A stretch of 64,000 bases of DNA from WRMS01 sp038562165 (GTDB lineage Bacteria > Bacillota > Peptococcia > DRI-13 > UBA5745), in the NCBI GenBank assembly GCA_038562165.1, contig JBCFAO010000008.1, positions 37,528 through 101,527 on the forward strand. The letters are read 5' to 3'. This document shows positions 56,978 to 64,000 of the stretch, piece by piece. The position numbers and the translations under genes were made by a program. The notes beneath the pieces were generated by a model. It ran no database searches. It had not been told where the DNA came from and was given only the letters and a program-made list of their open reading frames with translations. Each line of letters starts with the position of its first letter. Position 1 is the stretch's first letter.

Positions 56978-58213
56978 TTATTTGCGCAACGCCAGAATCC
57001 TTTGCATCTCGTTGTAAACGATCATATAGCCCTCATCCACGCCCATGCCGGGTTTAGCTAAAATCTGTACAGGCTGGCTGGCCATGGCCAGATGGACGCA
57101 AACCTGGGCTGAGCGGTCCGTTTCATTGCAGCTGCCGCCCTGATAGGCCAGAACCCCTTTTTCTTTGCAATACAGCACGGCTTCCACGATATTGCCGATA
57201 CCTCCTAAATCAGGAGTTTTAATTTGGATCATATGGCCCGCCTTATGATCCGCAAAATACTTGATATCCTCCAAAGTATTGCACCATTCGTCGGCCACCA
57301 GCTCCACGGGGATCTTCCTTTCGTCCAGCAGCTTAGTGAGGGTGCTCAAAGCAATCATTTGCTTCTCCCGTTCTTCTTCGTCCATAGGGCCTTCGATTCT
57401 CAGAGCGAAGGGTTTGGCCGCCTCGCCCAAAACAGCCAGGTAATCGGCCATGGCTTCGTAATTAGTATTGCCCAGCAACTGGCCGATGGTGCCGTAAACG
57501 TCGATATGCATAGTAGGTACGTAGCTTTCGTCCAACCGCAGCTCCAGAATCCGGTCCCGCAGCCAGCCTATGTATTCCAGGAGAATCTCGCCTTTTTTGC
57601 CCAGCTTGGTTTCTACATTATTAATCAGGGCATGGGGCAGTACCTGGGCATGCTTCATAATCATTTTGTCCGCATTGCTGTGACGGTCGTCGCCGGACTG
57701 GGTGAAAATCGGCAGTTCCTTGTCGGCAACGGTAGTGCCATATTCATCGGCAATAATCTCACACATCAGCTTTTTCTTCGACTTGGCCACCGCATCCAGC
57801 AAAGCCTGGGAGACTCCATAGCGGATAGCGGTATGAAGGGGTTTGCCTTCCACCGCCATCTTTTCGATCATTTCCGCCAATTGGCGGAAATTCTCCATCT
57901 CCACACCCACCAGTTTGGGGAAAATATGCTTTTCAATGACGGGAATAAAATCCTTTGCCAAAAACAAGGGATCCCGTCCGCCGCAGCCGGAGTATTGGAC
58001 GGCACAGCAGTCGCCCCAGGCCACTTGGCCGTCCTCCAAAGTCAGCAATACGGAAATGCTTTCTCCGGCCTGCCGTACAGCGGAAAAGCCGGGAGTCACC
58101 GGCTGCCCCTTATAGTAGGAACCGTCGGCTATAGCGCCGCCTTTGATGGCCCGCTGATCGTCAAAATAAAAACCTGTCCGCCCCGGTGCACACACTGCTT
58201 TGACAACTTTCAT
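56978..58213 (-). CDS. mal: Methylaspartate ammonia-lyase
   Basis: 411-residue enolase-superfamily enzyme that removes ammonia from L-threo-3-methylaspartate to give mesaconate, the second step of glutamate fermentation by the methylaspartate route. Diagnostic segments are KVVKAVCAPGRTGFYFDDQRAIKGGA at the N-terminus, PIFTQSGDDRHSNADKMIMKHAQVLPHALINNVETKLG, ELVADEWCNTLEDIKYFADHKAGHMIQIKTPDLGGIGN (with the catalytic Lys in IKTPDLGG) and YQGGSCNETDRSAQVCVHLAMA. GAGGAGG precedes ATG 58213. It lies about 36 bases after glmE. Confidence 0.97.
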   Translation of the reverse strand: MKVVKAVCAPGRTGFYFDDQRAIKGGAIADGSYYKGQPVTPGFSAVRQAGESISVLLTLEDGQVAWGDCCAVQYSGCGGRDPLFLAKDFIPVIEKHIFPKLVGVEMENFRQLAEMIEKMAVEGKPLHTAIRYGVSQALLDAVAKSKKKLMCEIIADEYGTTVADKELPIFTQSGDDRHSNADKMIMKHAQVLPHALINNVETKLGKKGEILLEYIGWLRDRILELRLDESYVPTMHIDVYGTIGQLLGNTNYEAMADYLAVLGEAAKPFALRIEGPMDEEEREKQMIALSTLTKLLDERKIPVELVADEWCNTLEDIKYFADHKAGHMIQIKTPDLGGIGNIVEAVLYCKEKGVLAYQGGSCNETDRSAQVCVHLAMASQPVQILAKPGMGVDEGYMIVYNEMQRILALRK

Positions 58214-58249
58214 GATCTTGCGCCTCCTCAATAATTTGCTTTTCTTCTG

Positions 58250-59713
58250 CTATTGCTGGCCAAAACTAGCCGGCCGCCCCACTAAACGGCCTTTGCCGAC
58301 GGCATAAACATCGTCAATTACCATTTGGAAAGAGGGCTGGCGCTTCTCCGCCTTTGCCCGCTCCGCAATTTTCGCTTTGTGAAACTCCATCAGTTCTTTA
58401 GACAGGGGGACCGAACCGGCGTCGATAATCCGGACGGCTCCTTCATTATCCCGGGCCGGCAGCAGCCTGCCGGCGTTAAACTTGCTGGGGGCAAAAGGCA
58501 CGTCGATGACGCCAGCCTGCAGAGCGGCCACTACGCCTTTGGCGATATCGCCCCCCCCCAGCTCGAAGCATCGGTCAACGATGCAGCGGGTTTCTTTTTC
58601 GATGATCTCTCTTTCGTCGGCCAGGATTTTGGGACTTATCTGTTGTTCCCGCAGCATGGAAATCATCTGTTTAGTGCAGCGCAAGCCCTGGGCATTGGCT
58701 TCCATGGTAGGTATGCCCAAAGCCTCATGAGGCGTCTTGACAATAACTTTTGTAGCCTTAGCCAAAGCTGCGGCGGCGCTGCCCCAGGAAATAACGGCAA
58801 AGGCCTTGGCCTCATCCTGAGGAAAGCCTCCCATCCATTGATGCAGCACGGTAGTGACGGCCACATTGTCGTAGCCATATTCTTTAAGATAAGCCTCTGT
58901 CAAAGTCATTAGACTTTGAATGGCTGCCACGTCCTGCATTAAATTGCCGCACTGGCCGTAGCCTACGGTAATGTTCTTCACCCCCTGCTCCGCTGCCAGC
59001 AAAGCTTCAATGACAGCCACCGCATGGGAAATGCAAGGAGGCACCAGGGTGCCGGTCAAAGGGCCGAAGGGCTCCCGGTTAATGGCAATGCCGGCTTCTT
59101 CATAAATGCCCGTCAGACGGTCTACGTATTGCCAGTCTCTTACCGTCTGCTCCGGTTGAGCGGATTTGGCATAGGGAATATTGTAAGATATGCCGCCGCC
59201 CTCAAAACTGGTAAAACCGCCGGCCAAGCTAATCTCCGCCAGCAGACGGGCGTCGGGAGTACCGTGGCGAATCTGCACCGGCGTATCCAAGGCTTCAATA
59301 ATCTGGCGGCAGGCAGCCACCCCGTGATTGACTGCCGGAAAGCCGTTAAGCTTGGAAGTACCGGCCTTCACGGATTCTTCTATGCCTATCTCCGCCTTTT
59401 GGTAACGGTTCAGCCTGGTATAAGCGTCGATAGTGGTAGGCAGCAGATCCGCCTCCCCTTTGTCCTGCAAATAGGTTAATAACTCAATATGCTCATGGAT
59501 CAAGGCCACGCCGGCTCTGGGTTGAATCAAAGTAATGCCCTGAGCTTTGGCCTTATTGAGCTTATCGGAAAAAATCTTATGGGCAGGCAAGGCCTTATGG
59601 TAGGCAAAGCCTTCCTCCAGATCCACATCCTTGCCGGTAGGCCATTGCTGCAATACGGTTTTTCTGATTTCCTGAAACTCCTCGTCTGCAATCCGTTTGT
59701 TTTTAAGCTCCAT
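58250..59713 (-). CDS. glmE: Glutamate mutase (methylaspartate mutase) epsilon subunit
   Basis: 487-residue TIM-barrel catalytic subunit of adenosylcobalamin-dependent glutamate mutase, which rearranges L-glutamate to 3-methylaspartate together with GlmS. Recognisable parts: QPRAGVALIHEHIELLTYLQDKGEADLLPTTIDAYTRLNRY, SKLNGFPAVNHGVAACRQIIEALDTPVQIRHGTPDARLLAEISLAGGFTSFEGGGISYNIPYAK, EPFGPLTGTLVPPCISHAVAVIEALLAAEQGVKNITVGYGQCGN. Length is normal. It overlaps glmL by 11 bases with GAGTTGGAG as ribosome binding site. Confidence 0.97.
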   Translation of the reverse strand: MELKNKRIADEEFQEIRKTVLQQWPTGKDVDLEEGFAYHKALPAHKIFSDKLNKAKAQGITLIQPRAGVALIHEHIELLTYLQDKGEADLLPTTIDAYTRLNRYQKAEIGIEESVKAGTSKLNGFPAVNHGVAACRQIIEALDTPVQIRHGTPDARLLAEISLAGGFTSFEGGGISYNIPYAKSAQPEQTVRDWQYVDRLTGIYEEAGIAINREPFGPLTGTLVPPCISHAVAVIEALLAAEQGVKNITVGYGQCGNLMQDVAAIQSLMTLTEAYLKEYGYDNVAVTTVLHQWMGGFPQDEAKAFAVISWGSAAAALAKATKVIVKTPHEALGIPTMEANAQGLRCTKQMISMLREQQISPKILADEREIIEKETRCIVDRCFELGGGDIAKGVVAALQAGVIDVPFAPSKFNAGRLLPARDNEGAVRIIDAGSVPLSKELMEFHKAKIAERAKAEKRQPSFQMVIDDVYAVGKGRLVGRPASFGQQ

Positions 59714-61103
59714 GAAACTCCAACTCCTCTCTCATGATGGCCAACGCGCAATCGGGATCTTTATCCGCTAAAAGTCCCATGGCTGACAATATATATCTGC
59801 GGTCGATAAAAACATTTACCTTTTTAGGCTTTAATGAAAAGGGATTATCCTGGCTGTAGAGAGCCCGGTTGATGATGGCGGCGGTGTTTTCAGTGTGGAT
59901 AATAGCGCCGCCGGTAGCCACCAGTTGTTTGATATCCCGCAGATCCTTGCCTGTCTGGATATAGGACAGTCCCATGGGCGTATAGATTTGCTCCAGACTG
60001 CCGGCATGGCGGGTCACCGCCGTTTCCACTGCTGCCGCTGCCAAAGCAAAGTCCAGGGCCGCCAGCCTGGGATCTGCCCCGGGACTTTGGGGCAGTACAT
60101 CGGTATGGCTGCCCACATAGTCCACTAACTCCTCCACTTCACCGGGAGAAAGGCCTGATAAAACCGCCAGCTTATCCGCTCCCGCCGCCGCCAATATGCC
60201 GCCGGCGCTGTAGCGCATACCGATATCCCCCTCCACCGACCTTTTAGCATAAGGCTCCGGCAAGCCTTTCATCACCGTATCCTCGCTTTGGGGCAGGCCT
60301 TGAGCCATGGAATATACATCGGTGGTGGCCCCTCCCAAATCTACGGCCATCAGATCGCCTAATCCCTCTTGACCGGCAGTACCCTTGGCCAGAAGCTCCA
60401 TAGCCGCCAACAGGGCTGCCGGCGTAGGCATCAAAATACCGGAAATCAGTTCCCTGGCTTGGCTTAAGCCCTTGGCCTGAATGATCTTATGCAAAAAAAT
60501 CTCTCTGATCTTGTTTTGTACCGGCTCAATATTTAACTGGTTCATCCTGGGCATTACATTTTCGCAGCGGTATACCTCCCTGCCTGCCAGCAAGGTTTCG
60601 CATTCTTTAGCGCAGGAACGGTTGCCGGCGATGAGTATGGGAAATTGCCTTTTGCAGCGGGCCAGCATAGCTGCATTGTGAAGGCTGCAAGCCTTATTAC
60701 CTCCGTCGGTGCCTCCGGTCAGCAGAAAAATATCAGGCCGCAAGCTATCGATTTCTTCGATATCTTCTTCCGTCAATTCATAAGAGAAAACCTTAACCAC
60801 TTTAGCCCCGGCGCCTAAAGAGGCCAAACGGGCGGCCTCTGCCGTTAAAGCAGGCACCAGGCCGCTGGTAACCATACGCAAACCGCCGGCGGCACTGGAG
60901 CAGGCAAATCTCTGAGCGCTCTTTAGATCTGCAGCCGGCAGCATTGCCTGCAAATCAGCCAGAGCTTTTTCCAAACCCTCATTGATATCTGTGGCCACCG
61001 TTGTATAAGCCGCCGCCGTACCCAACAGGGCCCTGGCCTCCCGGTCCACTGCCGTTACCTTCGTATAGGTGCTGCCGAAATCGATGAGCAGGACGAGGCT
61101 CAC
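59703..61103 (-). CDS. glmL: Glutamate mutase-associated protein GlmL (MutL), reactivase
   Basis: 466 residues of the ASKHA/actin-like ATPase fold: phosphate 1 loop LLIDFGSTYTKVTAVD, DLMAVDLGGATTDVYSM and ATGGAIIHT near the C-terminus. GlmL proteins are encoded between the two glutamate mutase subunits and are thought to release damaged cobalamin in an ATP-dependent way, as diol dehydratase reactivases do. It starts with GTG 61103 that overlaps the glmS stop (GTGA), with AGGAGG upstream. Confidence 0.95.
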   Translation of the reverse strand: MSLVLLIDFGSTYTKVTAVDREARALLGTAAAYTTVATDINEGLEKALADLQAMLPAADLKSAQRFACSSAAGGLRMVTSGLVPALTAEAARLASLGAGAKVVKVFSYELTEEDIEEIDSLRPDIFLLTGGTDGGNKACSLHNAAMLARCKRQFPILIAGNRSCAKECETLLAGREVYRCENVMPRMNQLNIEPVQNKIREIFLHKIIQAKGLSQARELISGILMPTPAALLAAMELLAKGTAGQEGLGDLMAVDLGGATTDVYSMAQGLPQSEDTVMKGLPEPYAKRSVEGDIGMRYSAGGILAAAGADKLAVLSGLSPGEVEELVDYVGSHTDVLPQSPGADPRLAALDFALAAAAVETAVTRHAGSLEQIYTPMGLSYIQTGKDLRDIKQLVATGGAIIHTENTAAIINRALYSQDNPFSLKPKKVNVFIDRRYILSAMGLLADKDPDCALAIMREELEFHGA

Positions 61104-61510
61104 AGCTGCAGGTCCTCCTGTAAAGCATCGATAACGGCCTCAGGCAGGGTTCCCGGCGGAAAAACCCGGTCAAAGCCCATTCCCTTAAAACGTTCCTCCA
61201 CTTCTTCAAAGGGCTGCTTGCCTACGACAATATTGCCGCCTACATATAGCAATATATCGTTTACTCCCGCTTCCTGGCACTTCTCCCGCATGCCCCGGCA
61301 ATCCAACTCACCGTGACCATAAAGGGAGGCCACAATAATAGCCGCAGCCGCCGTTTCAATGGCTGCCTCAATAAACTCTTCCTGGGATACCATAACACCC
61401 AGATTGACCACCTCAAATCCGGCCTGCCTGAACGCATGATAAAGTATCTTGTTGCCCACCGCATGGACATCAGTGCCAATAACACCTAGGATAAGAGTTT
61501 TCCCCTGCAT
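61100..61510 (-). CDS. glmS: Glutamate mutase sigma subunit, B12-binding
   Basis: 136-residue cobalamin-binding Rossmann-like domain with the base-off/His-on motif Asp14-x-His16-x2-Gly19 (GTDVHAVGNKIL), plus IIVASLYGHGELDC and VGGNIVVGKQPFEEVE. It binds adenosylcobalamin and pairs with GlmE. It is the first gene of the seven-gene operon, with a strong promoter 60 bases upstream. No cobalamin riboswitch is visible in the short leader. Confidence 0.97.
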   Translation of the reverse strand: MQGKTLILGVIGTDVHAVGNKILYHAFRQAGFEVVNLGVMVSQEEFIEAAIETAAAAIIVASLYGHGELDCRGMREKCQEAGVNDILLYVGGNIVVGKQPFEEVEERFKGMGFDRVFPPGTLPEAVIDALQEDLQL

Positions 61511-61570
61511 CGCTCTCCCGTCCTCTCCATCGTTTTTATAACATTAAAAATCTATTGTTCTATATCTATT

Positions 61571-61599
61571 ATCATAAATAGTTACAGTACATTTGTCAA
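61571..61599 (-). promoter_or_regulatory. Promoter of the glutamate mutase operon with a -10 dyad
   Basis: TTGACA (61594-61599), a 17-base spacer and TATGAT (61571-61576) on the minus strand. The -10 box lies within an imperfect palindrome CTATTTATGATAATAG, a possible operator for the GntR-family regulator encoded just upstream (inference). Confidence 0.75.
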
Positions 61600-61641
61600 T
61601 CATAAAAATGGAATTCTCCTCCATTTAATAACGAAGTGCAT

Positions 61642-61680
61642 AAAAAAACAGGGAGAACGCCGAAACTGCTGTACTCCCTG
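61642..61680 (-). terminator. Terminator after the GntR-family gene
   Basis: 7-bp stem CAGGGAG/CTCCCTG (61649-61680) followed by seven T residues on the minus strand, about 40 bases after the stop codon. Confidence 0.75.
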
Positions 61681-61721
61681 CTTCGTTTAATCCCTATTTA
61701 TTATTGCAGTATTTTTAACTA

Positions 61722-62714
61722 TTATTCCAGACCACGAATCAGGCTCCGGATCCGCTGTATCTGCTCCGCCAAATAAAGCAAAGAGCCTTGTTCCATCTGA
61801 TATTGAAAGATAACCGGTTTATTATTGGAGGTATATTGGGCCAGCAGACTTTGCTCCCTGGCCGAGGAAAATCTCAGATAATTAAGAGGCAGAATCAATT
61901 GCTCAGTATCTTTAAGGAAAGCTGCCGTTGCCTCAGCCTCGGGATCGCCAAAATAATAAACCTGCGGCTCTTGATCCAGCCGGCAATAGCGCCGGCAGGC
62001 TCTTTTAATAATGTCGCCAAAGCGCCGGCTGCTGCATAATATCCCTACCTTTTTTTCTCTTGGGATCCTGGCCAGTTCCAAGATAGTCTCGGCCGATACC
62101 GACAAAACAACTTGAATCAGCCGGCTGCCGGCAGGCATTTTCTCGTTGAGCTCCTGAAAATGAGTGGGGGTAGTAATGTAAATATCCCAGCCGGGATTAA
62201 ACTGGGAAGGAGAATCCAAAATCGGCTGCAGTAAATATTCAAAAACATCGGCGCCGGGAAAACCAGCTAGCTGGTCCATAATCACGGATAAAGCCTCCGG
62301 CGAACAATCCACTGCACCGATCCTGACATGACGATAGGACTCTTCCCTTTCCCTGAGCTTTAAATCCAAAATAATCCGGATATCCCGTAAGGAAAAGCCC
62401 AGCCCTTCCAACTGTTCTAGCAAACGGTCCATGGCCAGAGTGGCCTGTTCTTTTTTGCCCAAAGCCTTTTCTTCCGGCTGCTGGTAAACAAAGGTACCCT
62501 TGCCCTGCTGCTTTTTGATCAACCCCTCCAGCTCCAGCATATCGTAAGCGTGCTTAACCGTTCCCCGGGCAATCAGGTTTTCTTCCGCCAGCTCCCGGAC
62601 CGTAGGCAACTGGCTGCCGGGGGGCAGGATACCGCTTTGGATGGCTCTTTTTAAGCCATCGATAATTTGCTGATAAATCGGTGTTTCCGCAGTACTATCA
62701 ATAAGAAGTTTCAT
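61722..62714 (-). CDS. GntR-family (YtrA-type HTH) transcriptional regulator
   Basis: 330 residues. The N-terminal winged helix (TPIYQQIIDGLKRAIQSGILPPGSQLPTVRELAEENLIARGTVKHAYDMLELEGLIKKQQGKGTFVYQ) is typical of GntR regulators of the YtrA kind. The long C-terminal part (about 230 residues, VRIGAVDCSPEALSVIMDQLAG, WDIYITTPTHFQELNEKM, KVGILCSSRRFGDIIKRACRRY) is not an aminotransferase domain and may be a periplasmic-binding-like sensor. Adjacent to and codirectional with the glutamate mutase operon, it is the obvious candidate regulator. The ribosome binding site before ATG 62714 is weak. Confidence 0.85.
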   Translation of the reverse strand: MKLLIDSTAETPIYQQIIDGLKRAIQSGILPPGSQLPTVRELAEENLIARGTVKHAYDMLELEGLIKKQQGKGTFVYQQPEEKALGKKEQATLAMDRLLEQLEGLGFSLRDIRIILDLKLREREESYRHVRIGAVDCSPEALSVIMDQLAGFPGADVFEYLLQPILDSPSQFNPGWDIYITTPTHFQELNEKMPAGSRLIQVVLSVSAETILELARIPREKKVGILCSSRRFGDIIKRACRRYCRLDQEPQVYYFGDPEAEATAAFLKDTEQLILPLNYLRFSSAREQSLLAQYTSNNKPVIFQYQMEQGSLLYLAEQIQRIRSLIRGLE

Positions 62715-62749
62715 AATACATACATCTTCTCTCAAATTAATATAGTACA

Positions 62750-62777
62750 ATTTTATCAGCATTTATAAGCCTGTCAA
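62750..62777 (-). promoter_or_regulatory. Promoter of the GntR-family gene
   Basis: TTGACA (62772-62777), a 16-base spacer and TAAAAT (62750-62755) on the minus strand, starting a few bases after the stop codon of the XRE-TPR gene. Confidence 0.6.
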
Positions 62778-62780
62778 TCT

Positions 62781-63872
62781 TTATTCGCTCCAAATCGTAC
62801 TCAGCCGCTCCACCAGAGCCAAAAACTCCGGATTCTGCCGCAGAAAATCGAATTCCTCGCCGTACTCGAATATTTTGATCAACAGGCTCCGGAAATAAGG
62901 CAGGGATTGGACAGGCTGTAAAATCTCCACATGGGTAAACAAGGGGTTTTCCCTGTAATACTCTTTAGGATCTTTCCGGCTTAATTCAAGCAGGCAATCT
63001 CCCAGCTTGTTCATATAAAACATGACCTGAGGGCCCTTTTCCTCCCCGGCGTAAAACTCCGCCAGCTCTAAATAACAGTTGATGCGGGCGCCGGCATCCA
63101 GCGAGAACATTTCCGCCACCCTTTCTGCCTGGTGCAGCAAAGCCTTGGCCAGATCCTGACGGCCTTCCTTGCCGCAAATCATGCTGTAGCTGCCTAAAGC
63201 TCTGCTTACGTGCTGCAGCCGGCTAAGCATATTGGTCTGCAGCAATTTTTTTGCCTCCTCAAAACGGCCTTGCCGGATATATAAAGGCACCAGCATATCT
63301 TCGGGATTAATGGGGTTTTTGGGAATCCGGGATAAAACAGCCTCTGATTTTTCGGCCTGGCCCACAAAAGCGTATAGAGCGCTCAATAAGTAATAGGCGC
63401 TGTAGGAGATTTCATCGTTTTTGCTTTCCGAGGCCATTTCCAATAGATGAATGGCTTTCCAAGCCAGCTCCTCAGCCGCAGCCTCGTCCATAGCCCGGCT
63501 GAGATAGGTCAAATACAAGGCGCCTGTCCTTAGTTTTAAAAATAAATTGTTGGGATAGCGGTATAAATACTGCTCGCAAAGAGCCACGCCCGCCGTCACG
63601 CCTTCTTCTTCAAAAACCTGACTGCAGGATTTCATCAGGGCCATGACTTCCTCATCCGTAATATCCAGCTCATAGTCCAGCAAGTGATCGATAGTCGTAT
63701 TAAAATAGCGGGCAATGGAAGGCAAAAGCGTTATGTCCGGATAAGCCTGGCTGCTTTCCCATTTCGACACTGCCGGTACGGATACGCCCACGGACAGAGC
63801 CAGATCCTCCTGGGTTGCCCCCCGCTCCTTTCGCATGCTATAGATTACTTTGCCAATAGGTAATCTTTCCAT
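62781..63872 (-). CDS. XRE-family HTH regulator with TPR-like repeats
   Basis: 363 residues: an N-terminal XRE helix-turn-helix (GKVIYSMRKERGATQEDLALSVGVSVPAVSKWESSQAYPDITLLPSIARYFNTTIDHLLDYEL, residues about 7-70) and a helical C-terminal region resembling TPR repeats (EEGVTAGVALCEQYLYRYPNNLFLKLRTGALYLTYL, ISYSAYYLLSALYAFVGQAEKSEAVLSRIPK, EEAKKLLQTNMLSRLQHVSRALGSYSMICGKEGRQDLAKALLHQ). Such proteins often sense peptides or partner proteins. AGGAGGTG precedes the ATG. A CATAGCC-GAAGA-GGCTATG hairpin (63899-63917) lies in its upstream region. Confidence 0.88.
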   Translation of the reverse strand: MERLPIGKVIYSMRKERGATQEDLALSVGVSVPAVSKWESSQAYPDITLLPSIARYFNTTIDHLLDYELDITDEEVMALMKSCSQVFEEEGVTAGVALCEQYLYRYPNNLFLKLRTGALYLTYLSRAMDEAAAEELAWKAIHLLEMASESKNDEISYSAYYLLSALYAFVGQAEKSEAVLSRIPKNPINPEDMLVPLYIRQGRFEEAKKLLQTNMLSRLQHVSRALGSYSMICGKEGRQDLAKALLHQAERVAEMFSLDAGARINCYLELAEFYAGEEKGPQVMFYMNKLGDCLLELSRKDPKEYYRENPLFTHVEILQPVQSLPYFRSLLIKIFEYGEEFDFLRQNPEFLALVERLSTIWSE

Positions 63873-64000
63873 TTCAACACCTCCTAGTATAATAATGTCA
63901 TAGCCTCTTCGGCTATGCAGGTTAACAAGTTGCTTGATGGCTTCCTGTAGACGCCAGACAGATTGTGAGGTAAACTTTCACGGATAGGATAAACAATGTA

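Noticed and set aside
57224..58234. Long plus-strand open frame opposite mal
   Set aside because: A shadow of a highly conserved gene; Gln/His/Phe-rich product with no family features.
61511..61570. Cobalamin riboswitch ahead of glmS
   Set aside because: The leader is only about 55 bases long and has none of the B12-box features.

Overview
The window looks like a chromosomal segment of an anaerobic, probably endospore-forming Clostridia-type Firmicute (Peptococcaceae-like is my best guess; I cannot name a species). The grounds are the [FeFe]-hydrogenase maturation genes hydE/hydG/hydF, a coenzyme B12-type glutamate mutase with methylaspartate ammonia-lyase (glutamate fermentation), the Firmicute gene order yicC-remA-gmk-rpoZ-coaBC-metK-priA, an RqcH protein, a YtvI-type sporulation permease, AGGAGG-like ribosome binding sites and TTGACA/TATAAT promoters. 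Almost all genes lie on the minus strand.

Layout: 0-2.5 kb, an acetyltransferase-like gene and a berberine-bridge-type flavoenzyme. 2.6-6.9 kb, a hydrogenase maturation operon (TM1266-type protein, hydE, hydG, hydF) behind a leader RNA that looks like a riboswitch or attenuator. 6.9-8.1 kb, a DUF364-type gene and a probable plus-strand small RNA. 8.1-14.2 kb, a compact type IV pilus/type II secretion-like operon with a PilT-type ATPase, an F-type membrane protein, four small pilin-like proteins, a secreted transglutaminase-fold protein and a winged-helix/BTAD regulator with a degenerate GGDEF-like tail. 14.4-17.9 kb, membrane proteins and small regulators. 17.9-18.9 kb, a gene-free island full of inverted repeats. 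18.9-26.4 kb, a TAXI-TRAP transporter, a three-subunit xanthine dehydrogenase-type molybdoenzyme and a lone PrpR-N-like sensor domain. 26.5-33.4 kb, the housekeeping operon. 33.4-48.1 kb, a calcium-type P-ATPase, rqcH, ytvI, a pseudouridine synthase, lspA, a UPF0210/ACT pair, a metallo-hydrolase and an old-yellow-enzyme-type flavoprotein. 48.1-54.0 kb is accessory: two copies of a holin-like type I toxin/antisense RNA locus, a frameshifted VOC gene, small orphan genes and a prophage tail/holin remnant beside tRNA-Leu. 54.1-61.6 kb is the glutamate mutase/methylaspartate operon, followed by a GntR regulator and an XRE-TPR protein.

How the genes work together: glmS/glmE form glutamate mutase, glmL reactivates it and mal deaminates 3-methylaspartate to mesaconate. 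The AtuA-like and DUF4387 proteins and a P-loop protein ride in the same operon and are candidates for downstream or repair steps. Hydrogenase maturation would fit hydrogen disposal during such fermentation.

The most interesting items are the structured leader of the hyd operon, the duplicated type I toxin-antitoxin locus, the AtuA/DUF4387/P-loop trio in the glutamate mutase operon with its intergenic minisatellite, and several uncatalogued inverted-repeat elements. All homology statements rest on reading motifs by eye; no database search was run.
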